The notes beneath the pieces were generated by a model. The model did not search any database. It was not told the origin of the DNA and saw nothing but the letters and a program-made list of their open reading frames with translations. DNA of 64,000 nucleotides from Dolomedes plantarius (lineage: Eukaryota > Arthropoda > Arachnida > Araneae > Dolomedidae). Location: positions 188,234,838-188,298,837 of the forward strand of contig OU015492.1 of NCBI GenBank assembly GCA_907164885.2. Direction: 5' to 3'. Of the stretch, positions 9,129-20,345 are shown piece after piece. Each line of letters begins with the position of its first letter. Position 1 is the stretch's first letter. The position numbers and the translations under genes were made by a program.

Positions 9129-12100
9129 TATAAAAATTCTGCTAATGAGTATTCTCAGTACTTTAATGACAATGTTACTAATATTAACTGCCCGAATGAT
9201 GATATTTCTGTTTATTCCTTACCTCTGGTGTATGTATATTTAAAAGATAATGTTCTAATTTCACTGTTAGATTCTGGCTCGAGTTTGTCATTGTTTGATT
9301 TAAATACATTTAATTCAATGAAATCACAACTTAAATACAGAATAATCTCTAGAGCTGTAACCATTAAAACCCTTAACTCTACTCTACAATATTCTGCTTG
9401 TGTTGAATTGCCTATCAAATTCTCCAGGAAGTCATTTAAACACACCTTTTTCTTAACAGATCTGTCAACATCTAAATTCAATATCTTAATTGGGTATGAC
9501 TTTCTCAACAAATACAATGTAATACTAGATCATAAACTAAATGCAATTAAAATTAACTCTGAAACCATACCTTTTATTCAAAATTCCTTTGATAATTCTG
9601 TTCATTTCAATTCAACCATCACTGACTCACCTAATCTTAATACTAAGAGTAATCATAATATTGAACCTAATAATAATAATCTGAGAGATAATTCTACTAA
9701 TTTTTGTGATACTGCACCAGAGAACTGTTCTTCCAACTTCAATGACAAAATAAGTATGCATAATGATTTTGCTGATAATGTTGATATCTCTTCTACTGCA
9801 CAATGTTTTAATTTATATGCTGATAATGTACTTGTGAATGATAATTTATGTGTAAAAAATGATAAAGGTAATGAAGTTGCATCTAATGTAGTTATGGTAT
9901 GTGAAAAAGTTATATTAGAATGTGACGATAGTCAATATGTTAAGGTGAAAACCCTTACTAATTTCAATGAAGCTCTTTTTCTACCAAATTCTAAACAATT
10001 TATTTGTCATCCTTCATTACATAAATTTGAAAATACTTGTCAGGAACCTATTTTAAATCACTTTTATATATTTATTGAAAATAGGGATGCTAAACAACTT
10101 CATTTGAGTAAAAATTCCATTATAGGAAATATGTGTGATTTTGACCTAATTGACAAACCTCCTATAAATTCTAATGTTGAGAATAATACTCCTTCTGACT
10201 TTGATTTTTCTTGTAATTCTTTGGAACATGTTGTCAACTTTATTTCTACTACTCCTGAGATTCTGAGTAAGCGAAAAGAAATGCTTTCTTCATCTGACTT
10301 CAAATTAGACCATTTGTCGTGTGACCACAAACAACAGTTATTAAATATTTTGTTAACTAATTATGCTGCCTTTTCTAAGGATTTGTCAACCTTAGGGCAC
10401 ACTGATAGAGTTAAACCTCACATTTCCTTAACTCAAAATTTTCCTATTAGGACTCTTCCTTTCCCTATTCCTCAAACCTTACAGCAAACTGCTTTGGACC
10501 AACTAAACGAAATGCAGAGTGCAGGTATTATTGAACGAGGTAATTGTGAATGGGCATGTCCAATGCTCATGGTTAAGAAAAAATCTCTTGATTCTTCTGC
10601 CCCACCCACCTTTAGGCTTGCATTAGATCTTCGTTTGTTAAATTCAGTCATAAAATCTTCCTCCTATCCCCTCCCTAAAATTTCAACCATAATCTCTAAT
10701 TTGTCAAAATTTAAATACTTCTCCACCCTTGATTTCGGAAACGCCTATTGGCAAATAGATCTTCCTAAAGATCTCCAAAAAATTGTAGCATTCACTACTC
10801 CGTTTGCGTCATATTTTTCTAAACGTATTCCTTTTGGTCTTAAAACAGCGGCAAGTACCTTTCAAAATTTAATAGATAATGTTTTAGAACAAGTAAACCT
10901 GCCAGGTCTCTTTGCATATCAAGACGATTTAGTTATTGGTGCTAATTCATTTGAGGAATCTCTGTCCAAAATTGCTAAATTGCTTGAAGTAATTTCAAAA
11001 TTTAATCTGACTTTATCTCCGCACAAGTGCTCATTTCATAAGACAACGATTGATTTTCTTGGTTTCCATATTAAAGATAATGCTATATTTCCTATTGATA
11101 ATAACATCACTAAAATAACTGCTTTTCCTGTGCCTACGTCTAAACGACAAGTAAAACGCTTTTTAGGAGTTTGTGGTTTCTATCGTTCACTTATTCCAAA
11201 TTTTGCTGCGCTTACTCAACCGTTAATTGACGTCACTTCACCTAAGGTTAAATTCATTTGGTCTCCTTATCTGCAAGAATGTTTCAATAACCTTCAGTCC
11301 ATTTTCTTTTCCAAACCCTTTGTCAAACTACCCATGTGGGATCAGAATTTTTATTTGAACACTGATGCATCAAATTTGGCAATTTCTGGTATTTTGATGC
11401 AGAAGTTTGATGATAAGTTATTACCTATTTCATATTTTAGTAAATCTCTTACAAAAGGTCAGAAAAATTATTCCACTCTCAAGAAAGAATTATTTGCACT
11501 TTATATGTCCATCATTGCATTTAAGTATTACTTATACAACAGAACTTTTACAGTGTTAACTGATAGCAAACCTCTCATCAACTATAAGCATACTTCTTCT
11601 CCTACTGATATTGTTACTAGATGGTTACTCGAAATGAGTGAATATTCCATCATTTATGAACATATCCCTGGTAAACTTAATGTTTTGGCAGACTATTTTT
11701 CTCGCCTCACTTGTGACCCTCCTTCTCAAAATTTAGCCACTAATCCTGAAATTATTAATAGTGAGGATGTTCTTCCTATAACTACTGTTAATGCTTTAAC
11801 TACTGACCCTATTCAAAATCATCCAGCAATTCCCATCACTAATGACCCTCCTATGGATATCTCCATATCCACGTTTTTGGCAGAACAGAGTCGGGATTCA
11901 AAATTGATCAAAATTATTAATTATCTAAATCAACCCAACTCTGCTAAGTCTTCTAAATTCACCGATTATTATATTCATGATGATTCTAAATTATTATGCT
12001 GGGATAAAACTAATATCAATACTAATTCTCATATTATTGTTGTTCCTCACTCTTTAAAATTTAAAGTTCTTAAAATTTGTCATGTGTCTCATTTTGGCAT

Positions 12101-13163
12101 AGAAAAGACATATGATTTTGTAAAAGCTCGTTACTTTTGGCAAGGTATGTATGTTGATACAGTGAATTTTGTAAAATCTTGTCACCTTTGTTCTCTTAAT
12201 AAGCCTCACACCATTGTATCAGCACCTTTTCAGGCTAATCCCATTCCCACTTTACCTAACGAGGCTGTGTCTATGGATATTCTTGGCCCTTTTAAAAATA
12301 ATGCTTATGTTTTGACCATAATTGATCTTTTCTCGAGGCATTTAGAGCTTTTTCCTCTTGTCAAAATTACAACGGAGGCAGTCACTGAGTGTTTATTAAG
12401 TTATGTTTGTAAATTTGGTAGACCTTCTTTAATCTTAACAGATCTTGGTACTCAATTTACATCTGAAATTTTCTCTTCCTTTACTAAAACTATTGGGATT
12501 AAATTAAACCATACCACTGTGGGTAACCCTAAGGCGAATGCTATTTGTGAAAGAACTAATCTTTCTGCAAAATCTACAATTAATTGTCTTCTACAGCAAG
12601 GTGTTCCTTTTAAACATGCTGTACTTCTTCATCAACATTTGTACAATGGTTCACACCATTCTTCGACTAATTATTCTCCGTTTTTGTTGCATTTTGGTCG
12701 AGAAGTTGCACTGATCTTTGATAATTTCTGTTACAAAAAATCTGTCGAACAGCTCGACAAACCTCAATATTTAAACAATTTGTTCAAAAATATGCTTCAG
12801 GTACAACAAACGGTTTATCAAAATTTAACTGATAAACGTGTAATTCAAAATAACAAACAACTTCAACATGCTAAGTTACGTGTACTCTCTCCAGGAAATA
12901 TTGTGTATGTGAAATCTAAAGACAGGTTCAATAAGAAATTCACTGGTCCATATGAAGTTATTAAACGCCACTCTGTAGTTACTTATTCGATAAGACTACT
13001 CTCAAATCCTTTGGCTCCTCTTACTAAAATTCATATTGATCGTCTCCATTTTGCTCCTGCTAGAAAAGCTCACTTAAATGAATCTTCTTCTGCTCCTTTA
13101 ATGTTTAAAGTTTCTCCTCCTCAGCAAAATAGGTATTTCTTGAGGTCTACAGTTTTACAGTGA
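9096..13163 (+). CDS. pol: Pol polyprotein of the Gypsy element: PR-RT-RH-IN
   Basis: Pol lies in the -1 frame relative to gag. The ATG at 9096 is only the first Met; translation more likely enters by frameshifting at 9084-9090. Domains in order (residues from 9096): aspartic protease with DSG at 59-61; a long Asn-rich linker to about 400; reverse transcriptase with the catalytic YQDD at 608-611 and a preceding PFGLKTA motif; RNase H with acidic residues D757 and D823; integrase zinc-binding H996, H999, C1029, C1032; integrase catalytic D1061, D1116 and E1152, with 35 residues between the last two; and a GPY/F-type motif (KFTGPYEVI) in the C-terminal part. The protein makes cDNA from the element RNA and inserts it into chromosomes. 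All catalytic residues are present and there are no internal stops, so it appears functional. YQDD in place of the commoner YLDD or YIDD is a variant. Confidence 0.96.
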   Translation: MECHNTGIMNSYKNSANEYSQYFNDNVTNINCPNDDISVYSLPLVYVYLKDNVLISLLDSGSSLSLFDLNTFNSMKSQLKYRIISRAVTIKTLNSTLQYSACVELPIKFSRKSFKHTFFLTDLSTSKFNILIGYDFLNKYNVILDHKLNAIKINSETIPFIQNSFDNSVHFNSTITDSPNLNTKSNHNIEPNNNNLRDNSTNFCDTAPENCSSNFNDKISMHNDFADNVDISSTAQCFNLYADNVLVNDNLCVKNDKGNEVASNVVMVCEKVILECDDSQYVKVKTLTNFNEALFLPNSKQFICHPSLHKFENTCQEPILNHFYIFIENRDAKQLHLSKNSIIGNMCDFDLIDKPPINSNVENNTPSDFDFSCNSLEHVVNFISTTPEILSKRKEMLSSSDFKLDHLSCDHKQQLLNILLTNYAAFSKDLSTLGHTDRVKPHISLTQNFPIRTLPFPIPQTLQQTALDQLNEMQSAGIIERGNCEWACPMLMVKKKSLDSSAPPTFRLALDLRLLNSVIKSSSYPLPKISTIISNLSKFKYFSTLDFGNAYWQIDLPKDLQKIVAFTTPFASYFSKRIPFGLKTAASTFQNLIDNVLEQVNLPGLFAYQDDLVIGANSFEESLSKIAKLLEVISKFNLTLSPHKCSFHKTTIDFLGFHIKDNAIFPIDNNITKITAFPVPTSKRQVKRFLGVCGFYRSLIPNFAALTQPLIDVTSPKVKFIWSPYLQECFNNLQSIFFSKPFVKLPMWDQNFYLNTDASNLAISGILMQKFDDKLLPISYFSKSLTKGQKNYSTLKKELFALYMSIIAFKYYLYNRTFTVLTDSKPLINYKHTSSPTDIVTRWLLEMSEYSIIYEHIPGKLNVLADYFSRLTCDPPSQNLATNPEIINSEDVLPITTVNALTTDPIQNHPAIPITNDPPMDISISTFLAEQSRDSKLIKIINYLNQPNSAKSSKFTDYYIHDDSKLLCWDKTNINTNSHIIVVPHSLKFKVLKICHVSHFGIEKTYDFVKARYFWQGMYVDTVNFVKSCHLCSLNKPHTIVSAPFQANPIPTLPNEAVSMDILGPFKNNAYVLTIIDLFSRHLELFPLVKITTEAVTECLLSYVCKFGRPSLILTDLGTQFTSEIFSSFTKTIGIKLNHTTVGNPKANAICERTNLSAKSTINCLLQQGVPFKHAVLLHQHLYNGSHHSSTNYSPFLLHFGREVALIFDNFCYKKSVEQLDKPQYLNNLFKNMLQVQQTVYQNLTDKRVIQNNKQLQHAKLRVLSPGNIVYVKSKDRFNKKFTGPYEVIKRHSVVTYSIRLLSNPLAPLTKIHIDRLHFAPARKAHLNESSSAPLMFKVSPPQQNRYFLRSTVLQ

Positions 13164-13792
13164 TTTTTTTTTTGGTTGTGTGTTAGGAGAGCTCCCTAAT
13201 ATCACTTCTTTCTTTCCTTCCAATGCTGGCGTTGTGTAGGATATTTTTTTTCCCCACTGTAATTTTGTTTCTTTGAGTATATTCCTTTTTGCCAACATTA
13301 TTCAAAATTCTAAAATTGTACTGCTCTCTGAATGTTTACAATTGTTTCTTAATAATGTAAGCTTCTATTAACTAGTTCCAACACTTAATGTTGAGTTACT
13401 TGATATGGAAAACCTTAATATGGTCAACTAATGTTAAATTAAGTTTAATGCTTCAATTGTTCTAAAGAAAGATTAATTTTCCTTCTGTTCCTTTCATACC
13501 TGTCAAATTCTTGCTTCATCAACATATGATTTCAAGGTTATAAGTTGTAACTTAGGTATAATTTTGTTATGAAATACTTCAACAGATATAATTCTCTAAT
13601 GTAATCAACTTCATAGTGATATTATCACTTATTAGTGTAATATGTTGCACATTTTGCTTCATCCATTGGTTTACTTTTATCAATGTTATAATTTTTGTTT
13701 TGCTTAGATATTTTGTTTGATTTGATGTTTGTATTTGGTTGTTATAATGCAACGATGGCTGAAAATATTGGTATAAGGCATTAGCATTAGCA

Positions 13793-13879
13793 TTAGCAAA
13801 TAACAACTGTATTAGTATAATTTAGCAAATAACAACTGTATTAGTATAATTTAGCAAATAACATCTGTATTACTATGGT
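13793..13879. repeat. Three tandem copies of a 29-bp unit
   Basis: Units start at 13793, 13822 and 13851. Each contains TTAGCAAATAACA and CTGTATTA. The first two are identical and the third has diverged. A few ATTAGC hexamers precede the array. Confidence 0.92.
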
Positions 13880-15818
13880 ATTGACATATTTTTTATTACT
13901 CTTCACTGAAAAATATTTTTTTTGCCTTGACACAAATTTCTTTTGGTATTACCTGAGAATGTTATCAGTCACTCATTCAATTGGTAAGATTATGCTTGTA
14001 CATATTACATGGTGTATATTAATGGTATTAAAAAGTCAGTATCTTCTATTTAAGTTTGTTAAAAAAAAAAACAAGGTATCAATGTAAACAAATGATAGGA
14101 ACCAAATGATTCCATATCAACTCTATGGACATTCATGTATTTTAATATATCCTATCAAGATCTTTCTTTCCTATATTTTGTCGTATTTAAATATTACAAG
14201 CAAACTTTATTGTGTATTTATGTGTAAAATCCCTAATACTTAACTGAACTATATTTTATGTGTTATATTTTTTTGTTATGTTTTATACCTCACTTTGTCA
14301 ATTTTTGACAAGTTATCTTATACCGACTATGACTATCCTATACTTCATGTTCACTACTACCTTCCCTCTTTTCTTTTTTTGAGTGCAGTTAGTTCCATAG
14401 CCCTAAATTTTTTTGCAATGTAGTGAGATGTACGCTAGTTCTGCAAACCACTTTCATTTTTATTTTTCTATTATTTTTACTTTTCAGTTTTCCCCTAGTG
14501 TAATATTACTACTTTGTTGTTTTCTATTTTTTTGTAAAATTAAATTTCCATGCGCAAGATAGAAGTCACCAACCTTATTGGGACATTATCATATACTTTC
14601 TTTTGGCCAAGGAATTTTATGTGATTCAAGCTCTGTCTTAGTATAGGATGATCTTTTGATCAAGTTTAATTTTATTTTTAACCCTTCACTTGAAGTTAGG
14701 AATTTACTTAAGGCTAGGTGTCCTAGTCATTCTTCCTTTTGCACAGCTTTCCCCCTTGAGTGGAGTCTGTCTTGGTGCATATATTTTGTTAGGTTTCAGG
14801 TGTCATAATCCTTCGCGGAAACATTACTGATCCTAATTTACCTAATTTTGACTTTTTTTATTGTTTGTACCCAACTGGTCACTTATAAACTTTGACAGTT
14901 TGTGGTTACATTCTTATGCATTCACTTTTCATTTTTTAGCTCACACTTAAAGCATGTACATGTGCATAAACAAGATAAGGTTTATGTTTTTTATTATATT
15001 ATTAGCTATGAGCATTTTGGCCATATAGCATACTTTGTTGAGTGACATATTTTTTTTCCTTCCCCTTGTGGATTTTTTATATATTACTAATTAAGTAACT
15101 GTCAAGATTCGAATTCCCATACCTCTGGTAGGTTAAGTTGCCGCAACAGACTTCTTAGAATCATCGTCTATGTTTCGTGGGAATTCTTGTTAGTATTGTT
15201 ACGACAATTATGTTTGTTTAGTTCACTCTGTGTGTAGCAATTTTGATGCATATTAATAGATATGACATCTTATATATTTTTTTTGAATGCAAATGGATAT
15301 TACTTCCAATTTTTTAGTATGAATATATGATATTCTACATTGAATATTAATAAAATAACATCCAATATTTTGATTATTAGTGGATATGAGATCCAATCTT
15401 CTTCAATTAGATATATTGAACTCATCATTCTTTGGTAAGACCAAATTAACTTACCTTCTTGAAATGATATGAAATTTCAAGTGTTTAATTTATTTTGTTG
15501 ACTATGATATGCAACTATAAGTTTAATTAGTACAAATGTACATAAAAATTTTAAGGTACTGTGTTACGCCATTTTTTTTTTTTTGTCAAGCATTAATCAC
15601 TACTATTTTTGTAAAATTCACCATGCTTGTATGAATTACTATCTTTGTATTGATACTACATTTATAATATCCTTATATATTACTTTTTCCCTTTGTATTC
15701 ACTATATGTATTTTATATGAAATTTTGTTTTGAGATCAAATGTGTCTCACGTATTATGTATGCTATTGGTTTTTCCACACATTAATATGTGGTGATTTGT
15801 AAATTTTTTTTCATCTCT

Positions 15819-15831
15819 GGACAGGGGAGAG
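15819..15831 (+). promoter_or_regulatory. Polypurine tract
   Basis: GGACAGGGGAGAG ends three bases before the 3' LTR. It is purine-rich with one C and sits where plus-strand cDNA priming is expected. Confidence 0.8.
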
Positions 15832-15834
15832 TTC

Positions 15835-17426
15835 TGTAACGAGGAATTCGTTACAGGTTCCTTTATTTTAATTTAATTTAATTTAATTTGTGTAGTTCTC
15901 TTAAACTTTAAATTATAACTTTAATTTTAATCTTAAATCTGCTAGTTATGTTTCCTTTCCTTATCTGATAGTAATTTATTTTTTTCCCAGGCTCTTAGTC
16001 ATGGGAGGTCTCTGTAACCTTTAAGTCCGTTCGGTCGGTAATTGAGAATAGCCTATCTTCTAACATCTGGCAGTGCAATTTGCCGTCTTATATTCTTTAA
16101 GTCTTTGTCAGCTAGATCCCCTAATTGCTACCCTCGTGTCCACGAAATAAGATGTCTTTTCTTCCCTGTTTCCGTGTTTTTGTTAACAGCATTGATGGGT
16201 CTTTTTAATGCTAAAGGCTCCAGTTTCCCTTTTCCGCGCCTGCGGCGAACGTAATTTATTACGAGTATCTTGCATGGGAAACAGTTTTTCTCTGAACAGG
16301 CGTTTGGGCTTCGCGCTGCTTGACCAGCTCCTCTGATTGGTTAAGCTCAGCCAGTCTCGGCCAATGAAACTCCTTAAAAGGGTTCTTCTGGCATTTTCTT
16401 CTGGCAAGAGGAATGTGGTACTTAAGGTATCCAGTTTTGGCGATGCTTCGCGTATTTTATTTTATGGACACAAGGTGTTGGCAATGTGTTGAGGCGCTGT
16501 TAAGGTTGTCTTTCTCCTCTCCCTTCTGCACGCCTTGGCGAGATTGGTTGTACGGCAACCTTTCTCTCCTTGCGTTGTCCAGGGCTAAAAAAAAAAGAGA
16601 TGCGATGCAGAGATTTAGAATTGCTTGGTAGATAAAAACTTGCTCTAAGAGACCCTGAGCCGGGCTTTCGGTCCTTTTTGGTTTGGCCGTGGCTTGGTGA
16701 GGGGGATGTATTTTTATTGTCGAATAGTGAGTACGAGTGTATTCTATTGATCTGATATTTGTGTATATATACTTTAAAAAGGAAATTCCTTCAATACTAT
16801 TATTTTTTTTTGATGATCTTCTAATAAGTGGTCGTGTAGACCTGAAGCTCTTTTCTAGTATGTAGTATTACGTTTATTTGTTCCTGTTATAATTCAGTAG
16901 TCAAGATATACATTGCATCTTTTTATCAAGAAGAATAAAAACTTATTTTTTCTACCAACAAGTCGTTTTTGAAGAAGTTTTCTTCCTCAGTATTTATTTT
17001 TTATAAAGAGTAGTTGTGAGCAGCTTCCAAACCTGTGATAATTCAATCCTGCGGCACAATGATCTTCAACGTTTGTTTCCCCAGCAAATCTTGTACTTCC
17101 ACTATGCAAAATCTTCCGGTTGAACTTGCGTCTTAAATGCTCCGGCCTGCCTTGACGAACTGTCATTTCTACATCTTAAACGATAGACAAATCTTCATTC
17201 TTTTATAGAACTTTCGTGCTGTGAACATTTCTGGTGTACTTCATCTTTCACTCAACAGAACAAAGGTCCTTCGAGGTAAAAACATTTGACTCTACCAAAA
17301 TAGTGACCATACACAATAGTGACCGTATACAATTAGTGATTGTACCCAAAAAAAAAAAGTACAACTGTACAGAAATTCACTTCAATAGTACAGAAATGGT
17401 TCCTCCTCCTTCAATTTCATATTACA
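15835..17426 (+). repeat. 3' LTR
   Basis: 1592 bp, nearly identical to 6168-7759. It ends TTACA and is followed directly by the second ATAAC target duplication. Confidence 0.97.
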
Positions 17427-17431
17427 ATAAC

Positions 17432-19752
17432 TTTCGTGTTTTTATTTCTATGTTGTCTACACTTGATAAATCCTTTATGATAAAATTATTATGTACTCAT
17501 TGCCTGTAAATTTTGAAAGTAACATTTCCCTCTTTCTAATAGTTTACTCACTTATGAAACAAGTTTTTTTTCAAATAAAATCATGTCACATTTATCCTTC
17601 TAGGTACCTATGTATCTCTTGTAGACAAATAAATCATACATTTCTAAAATCCTTTCCTATGGAAATTTATTTGGAATAAAGGCAAAATATAGATTTAACA
17701 GTAATAAGATTTAGCATGAATTATATTCACATATCCAGAATATAATACTTTATATGTTTTAATTTAGCATTTTAAGTTATTTCTATCACAATTGTCTATC
17801 ATGAAAAATTTTATACTGGCATAGTAAGCAAACACAGCATCAATGAATAAAATATAATTTTTCTTTTCTGATTAAAAATTAAAAATTCTAGTTAAATACT
17901 CGATATTGAAACTGATTTGCAACTTTTATGACGCATTATAAAGACCAATTTTAAGAATAAAATTAACAAAGAAGCAACAAAGGTAAACATTGTGTGATTT
18001 ATGAAAAATAGGGAATGATTTTTTTTTTATAAATTGCTATTTCAAATTTACATATAAGACTAAGCTGAATTTCAATGAATTTTTTTTATATATGATTTTT
18101 TTTTACATATGAATTTAATTCACATCGTATCATTGAGTCCTGGAATATTTAAATTAATATTTGTGTAAACTAAACCCAGTGAAGAATATTTTATGATACG
18201 ATTTATATATTCATTAAATGAAACGCCTTCTTATCAGGAAGTATATCTTCTGTATCATTTATTACAACTGAATCTACAAAAATATGTTATATGTTACAAT
18301 ATGCTGTAAAATAATTATATTTTACGTACTTCAGCTTTCCTTCACTATAAAAAAAATCGGAATGTTTTTGTAAGATAATATATCTTAGCACTTAGTGCAT
18401 AATACGCAAAAAGACATGTTAGTATTAAAACAAATAATAATTATATTTTAATATTAATATAAAATATAATATATAATTATATGAAATAAAACTTAAGTAA
18501 AATTAGTTTCCAGAGTAGATTAAAAAATATATTTCTACAAAAAAAATGCCTTTTTTAACCAATTAGTAGATTGCATGATGATCCATATATAAAATGTGTA
18601 CGATTCTTTAGTTATTCTCTAGTGAACTTTAGAAATTTCGGAAACTATATCTGTTAGTTCTGACAATGACAGTTGCATTTGTAGGAGTGTTCCATGTCCA
18701 ATTGTATGTTCAAGCAGATTGTTGGAATTTCTCTGATTGTTATTTAGATGTATATTTTGTTGATCTCCCAAAATAATTGGCAGTCACAGAGTAACTTCGT
18801 AATCATTTCAGAACTCTTTACAACTTAAAAAAGTAAACAAAGAATAGAAAATGCCATGAATATCTCGGTAGCTTCCTCGGTAGCTTCTTATTCTTCTAAT
18901 TAATGTAATATTTAAGAATATTTTATTTAAATATTATTCTCGTTTACAGTTAATAACGAATAGACTACTTTGTGGGATATCAGGATTTGATATATTACAG
19001 AGTAGTTTAAAAAATGTTTGCAAAGCATTTTTGCATGAATATTAAAAAGGACATAACATTTATCAAGTGAAGAACTATCCATTAAATAAATATAAAAAAT
19101 ATATACGATTTTCATTAAGATGGAACAGATGAACTGCACCAGTTATATTAAAATAATAAAATAAATTATACATAATGGGCTTAAAGTAAGCGGTGATTTT
19201 AATTTGCAAGTCCATCCTAAAATTCCTGACTAAATTCGTACTTCATACAACGCTAAGTGCTACGGAAACTGTGTTAACAAATAACTGATATCTTCAGTTC
19301 TAGAAATCATGCATAGGTTTGATCAGCTTCTGCTTCGGATACTCATATAATAAATGAAATGAGGGATATACTAATGAACAGCGACGTATCGATAATGAGT
19401 TCTGTTTTCAGACTGCTTAATACAAGATGTACCAACTACGATAATAATTGGTCATGTCAGAGGCACTTGTGCGGTATTGAACTAAGGATATTCCTTACAG
19501 TTTGAATAAATAAGAGTTGGTTCCGTTATTCTCAGTTGTTAGCCACTCAGTCATAAGGTTTTAAAAATGTCTTAAGTAACATCTAACACAAAAACTCCAA
19601 GAAATTCTCAAAGAAAAAAAGGGGCGTGATGCATAATGATTATCTAAAATTTTTGTTACAAAAAAAAATTCTTTTATTTTAAAATATTGTAAGAAATAGA
19701 TCAAAACAAAATTTTCATCGTTCGATAATTGTATACCATTCTATAAATCGAA
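17432..19752. other. AT-rich non-coding DNA
   Basis: 2.3 kb with homopolymer A and T runs and only short chance frames. I see no gene, RNA or transposon boundary. Confidence 0.6.
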
Positions 19753-19779
19753 TATATTATATATATATATATATATATA
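19753..19779. repeat. (TA)n tract
   Basis: TA dinucleotides run up to the left end of the old Tc1-like element at 19780. Confidence 0.95.
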
Positions 19780-19915
19780 CAGGTGGTTATCAAAATAATG
19801 GAAACACTAAGAAATATCATGAAAACATTTATTAATACCGGGCAGGATCCCCTTTGTCATGAAATACCACTTGATTCACCTTGGAAATGGAATATACAAG
19901 TAGTGGTTAAGAATA

Positions 19916-20338
19916 TCTACATATATAAAAGGGCTTGTCTGTTTGTTAGTCCGGTATAGAATCATAGACTGTTTCACCCACCGGGACCAAATTCGGTACA
20001 GTTAATGTTTAGGACCTGAGAAACGTAAATCAGGAAAAAAGAAATTTGGGGCTCAATTAGTTTTTTTTAATTAATTTTTTAATGATTTTTGTGCCCCCTA
20101 AGCGCGCCTCAAAAATGTGGATACAGTACCTTCACCACAACCAGTCTAATTCGATACGCGGTGGGAAAAGATGTTTGTTCTGAGGGGTGGTTTGAGAGTT
20201 GGTCTGGGGGTCACGGGAGGGGGGGGAGGGTGAAGTGTTTATTTTGCGGTGGGGTGCAGCCCAATATTTTTTTGATGGAATGCATGAAAAATATTATATC
20301 TATATATCTACCCGGGCAACGCCGGGCAATAATGCTAG
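19916..20338 (+). mobile_element. Non-autonomous Helitron (423 bp)
   Basis: It begins TCTACATATATAAAAGG, preceded by A, and ends GCTAG, followed by T, which fits insertion between A and T. Eleven bases before the end is a hairpin, CCCGG (20311-20315) with CCGGG (20322-20326). Start, hairpin and CTAG-T end are the standard Helitron signature. It has no RepHel coding sequence. Related copies lie at 24550-25985 on the other strand and, more distantly, at 57212-59099. Confidence 0.88.
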
Positions 20339-20345
20339 TATAATA

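Larger units (their letters stand above)
13164..15834 (+). other. Long 3' non-coding region of the Gypsy element
   Basis: About 2.67 kb of T-rich sequence lies between the pol stop and the 3' LTR. I find no open frame of convincing length and no envelope-like protein. It contains the 29-bp tandem repeat at 13793-13879 and ends in the polypurine tract. Because the rest of the element is intact and young, this is probably a genuine part of the element rather than decay. Confidence 0.85.
6168..17426 (+). mobile_element. Complete Ty3/Gypsy-type LTR retrotransposon (11,259 bp)
   Basis: Two 1592-bp LTRs enclose gag (8137-9093), pol (9096-13163), a long 3' non-coding region and a polypurine tract. 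The element begins TGT and ends ACA. It is flanked on both sides by ATAAC (6163-6167 and 17427-17431), a 5-bp target duplication as usual for Ty3/Gypsy. The protease, reverse transcriptase, RNase H, integrase order in pol confirms the family. By eye the LTRs differ only by a base in a T run (near 7050 versus 16711) and a base in an A run (near 7682 versus 17348). That implies recent insertion. Both reading frames are open, so the copy may be active or recently active. No envelope-like frame is present. Confidence 0.97.

Noticed and set aside
13164..15834. Envelope gene of the LTR element
   Set aside because: No open frame of useful length, signal peptide or membrane segment is visible in this region.
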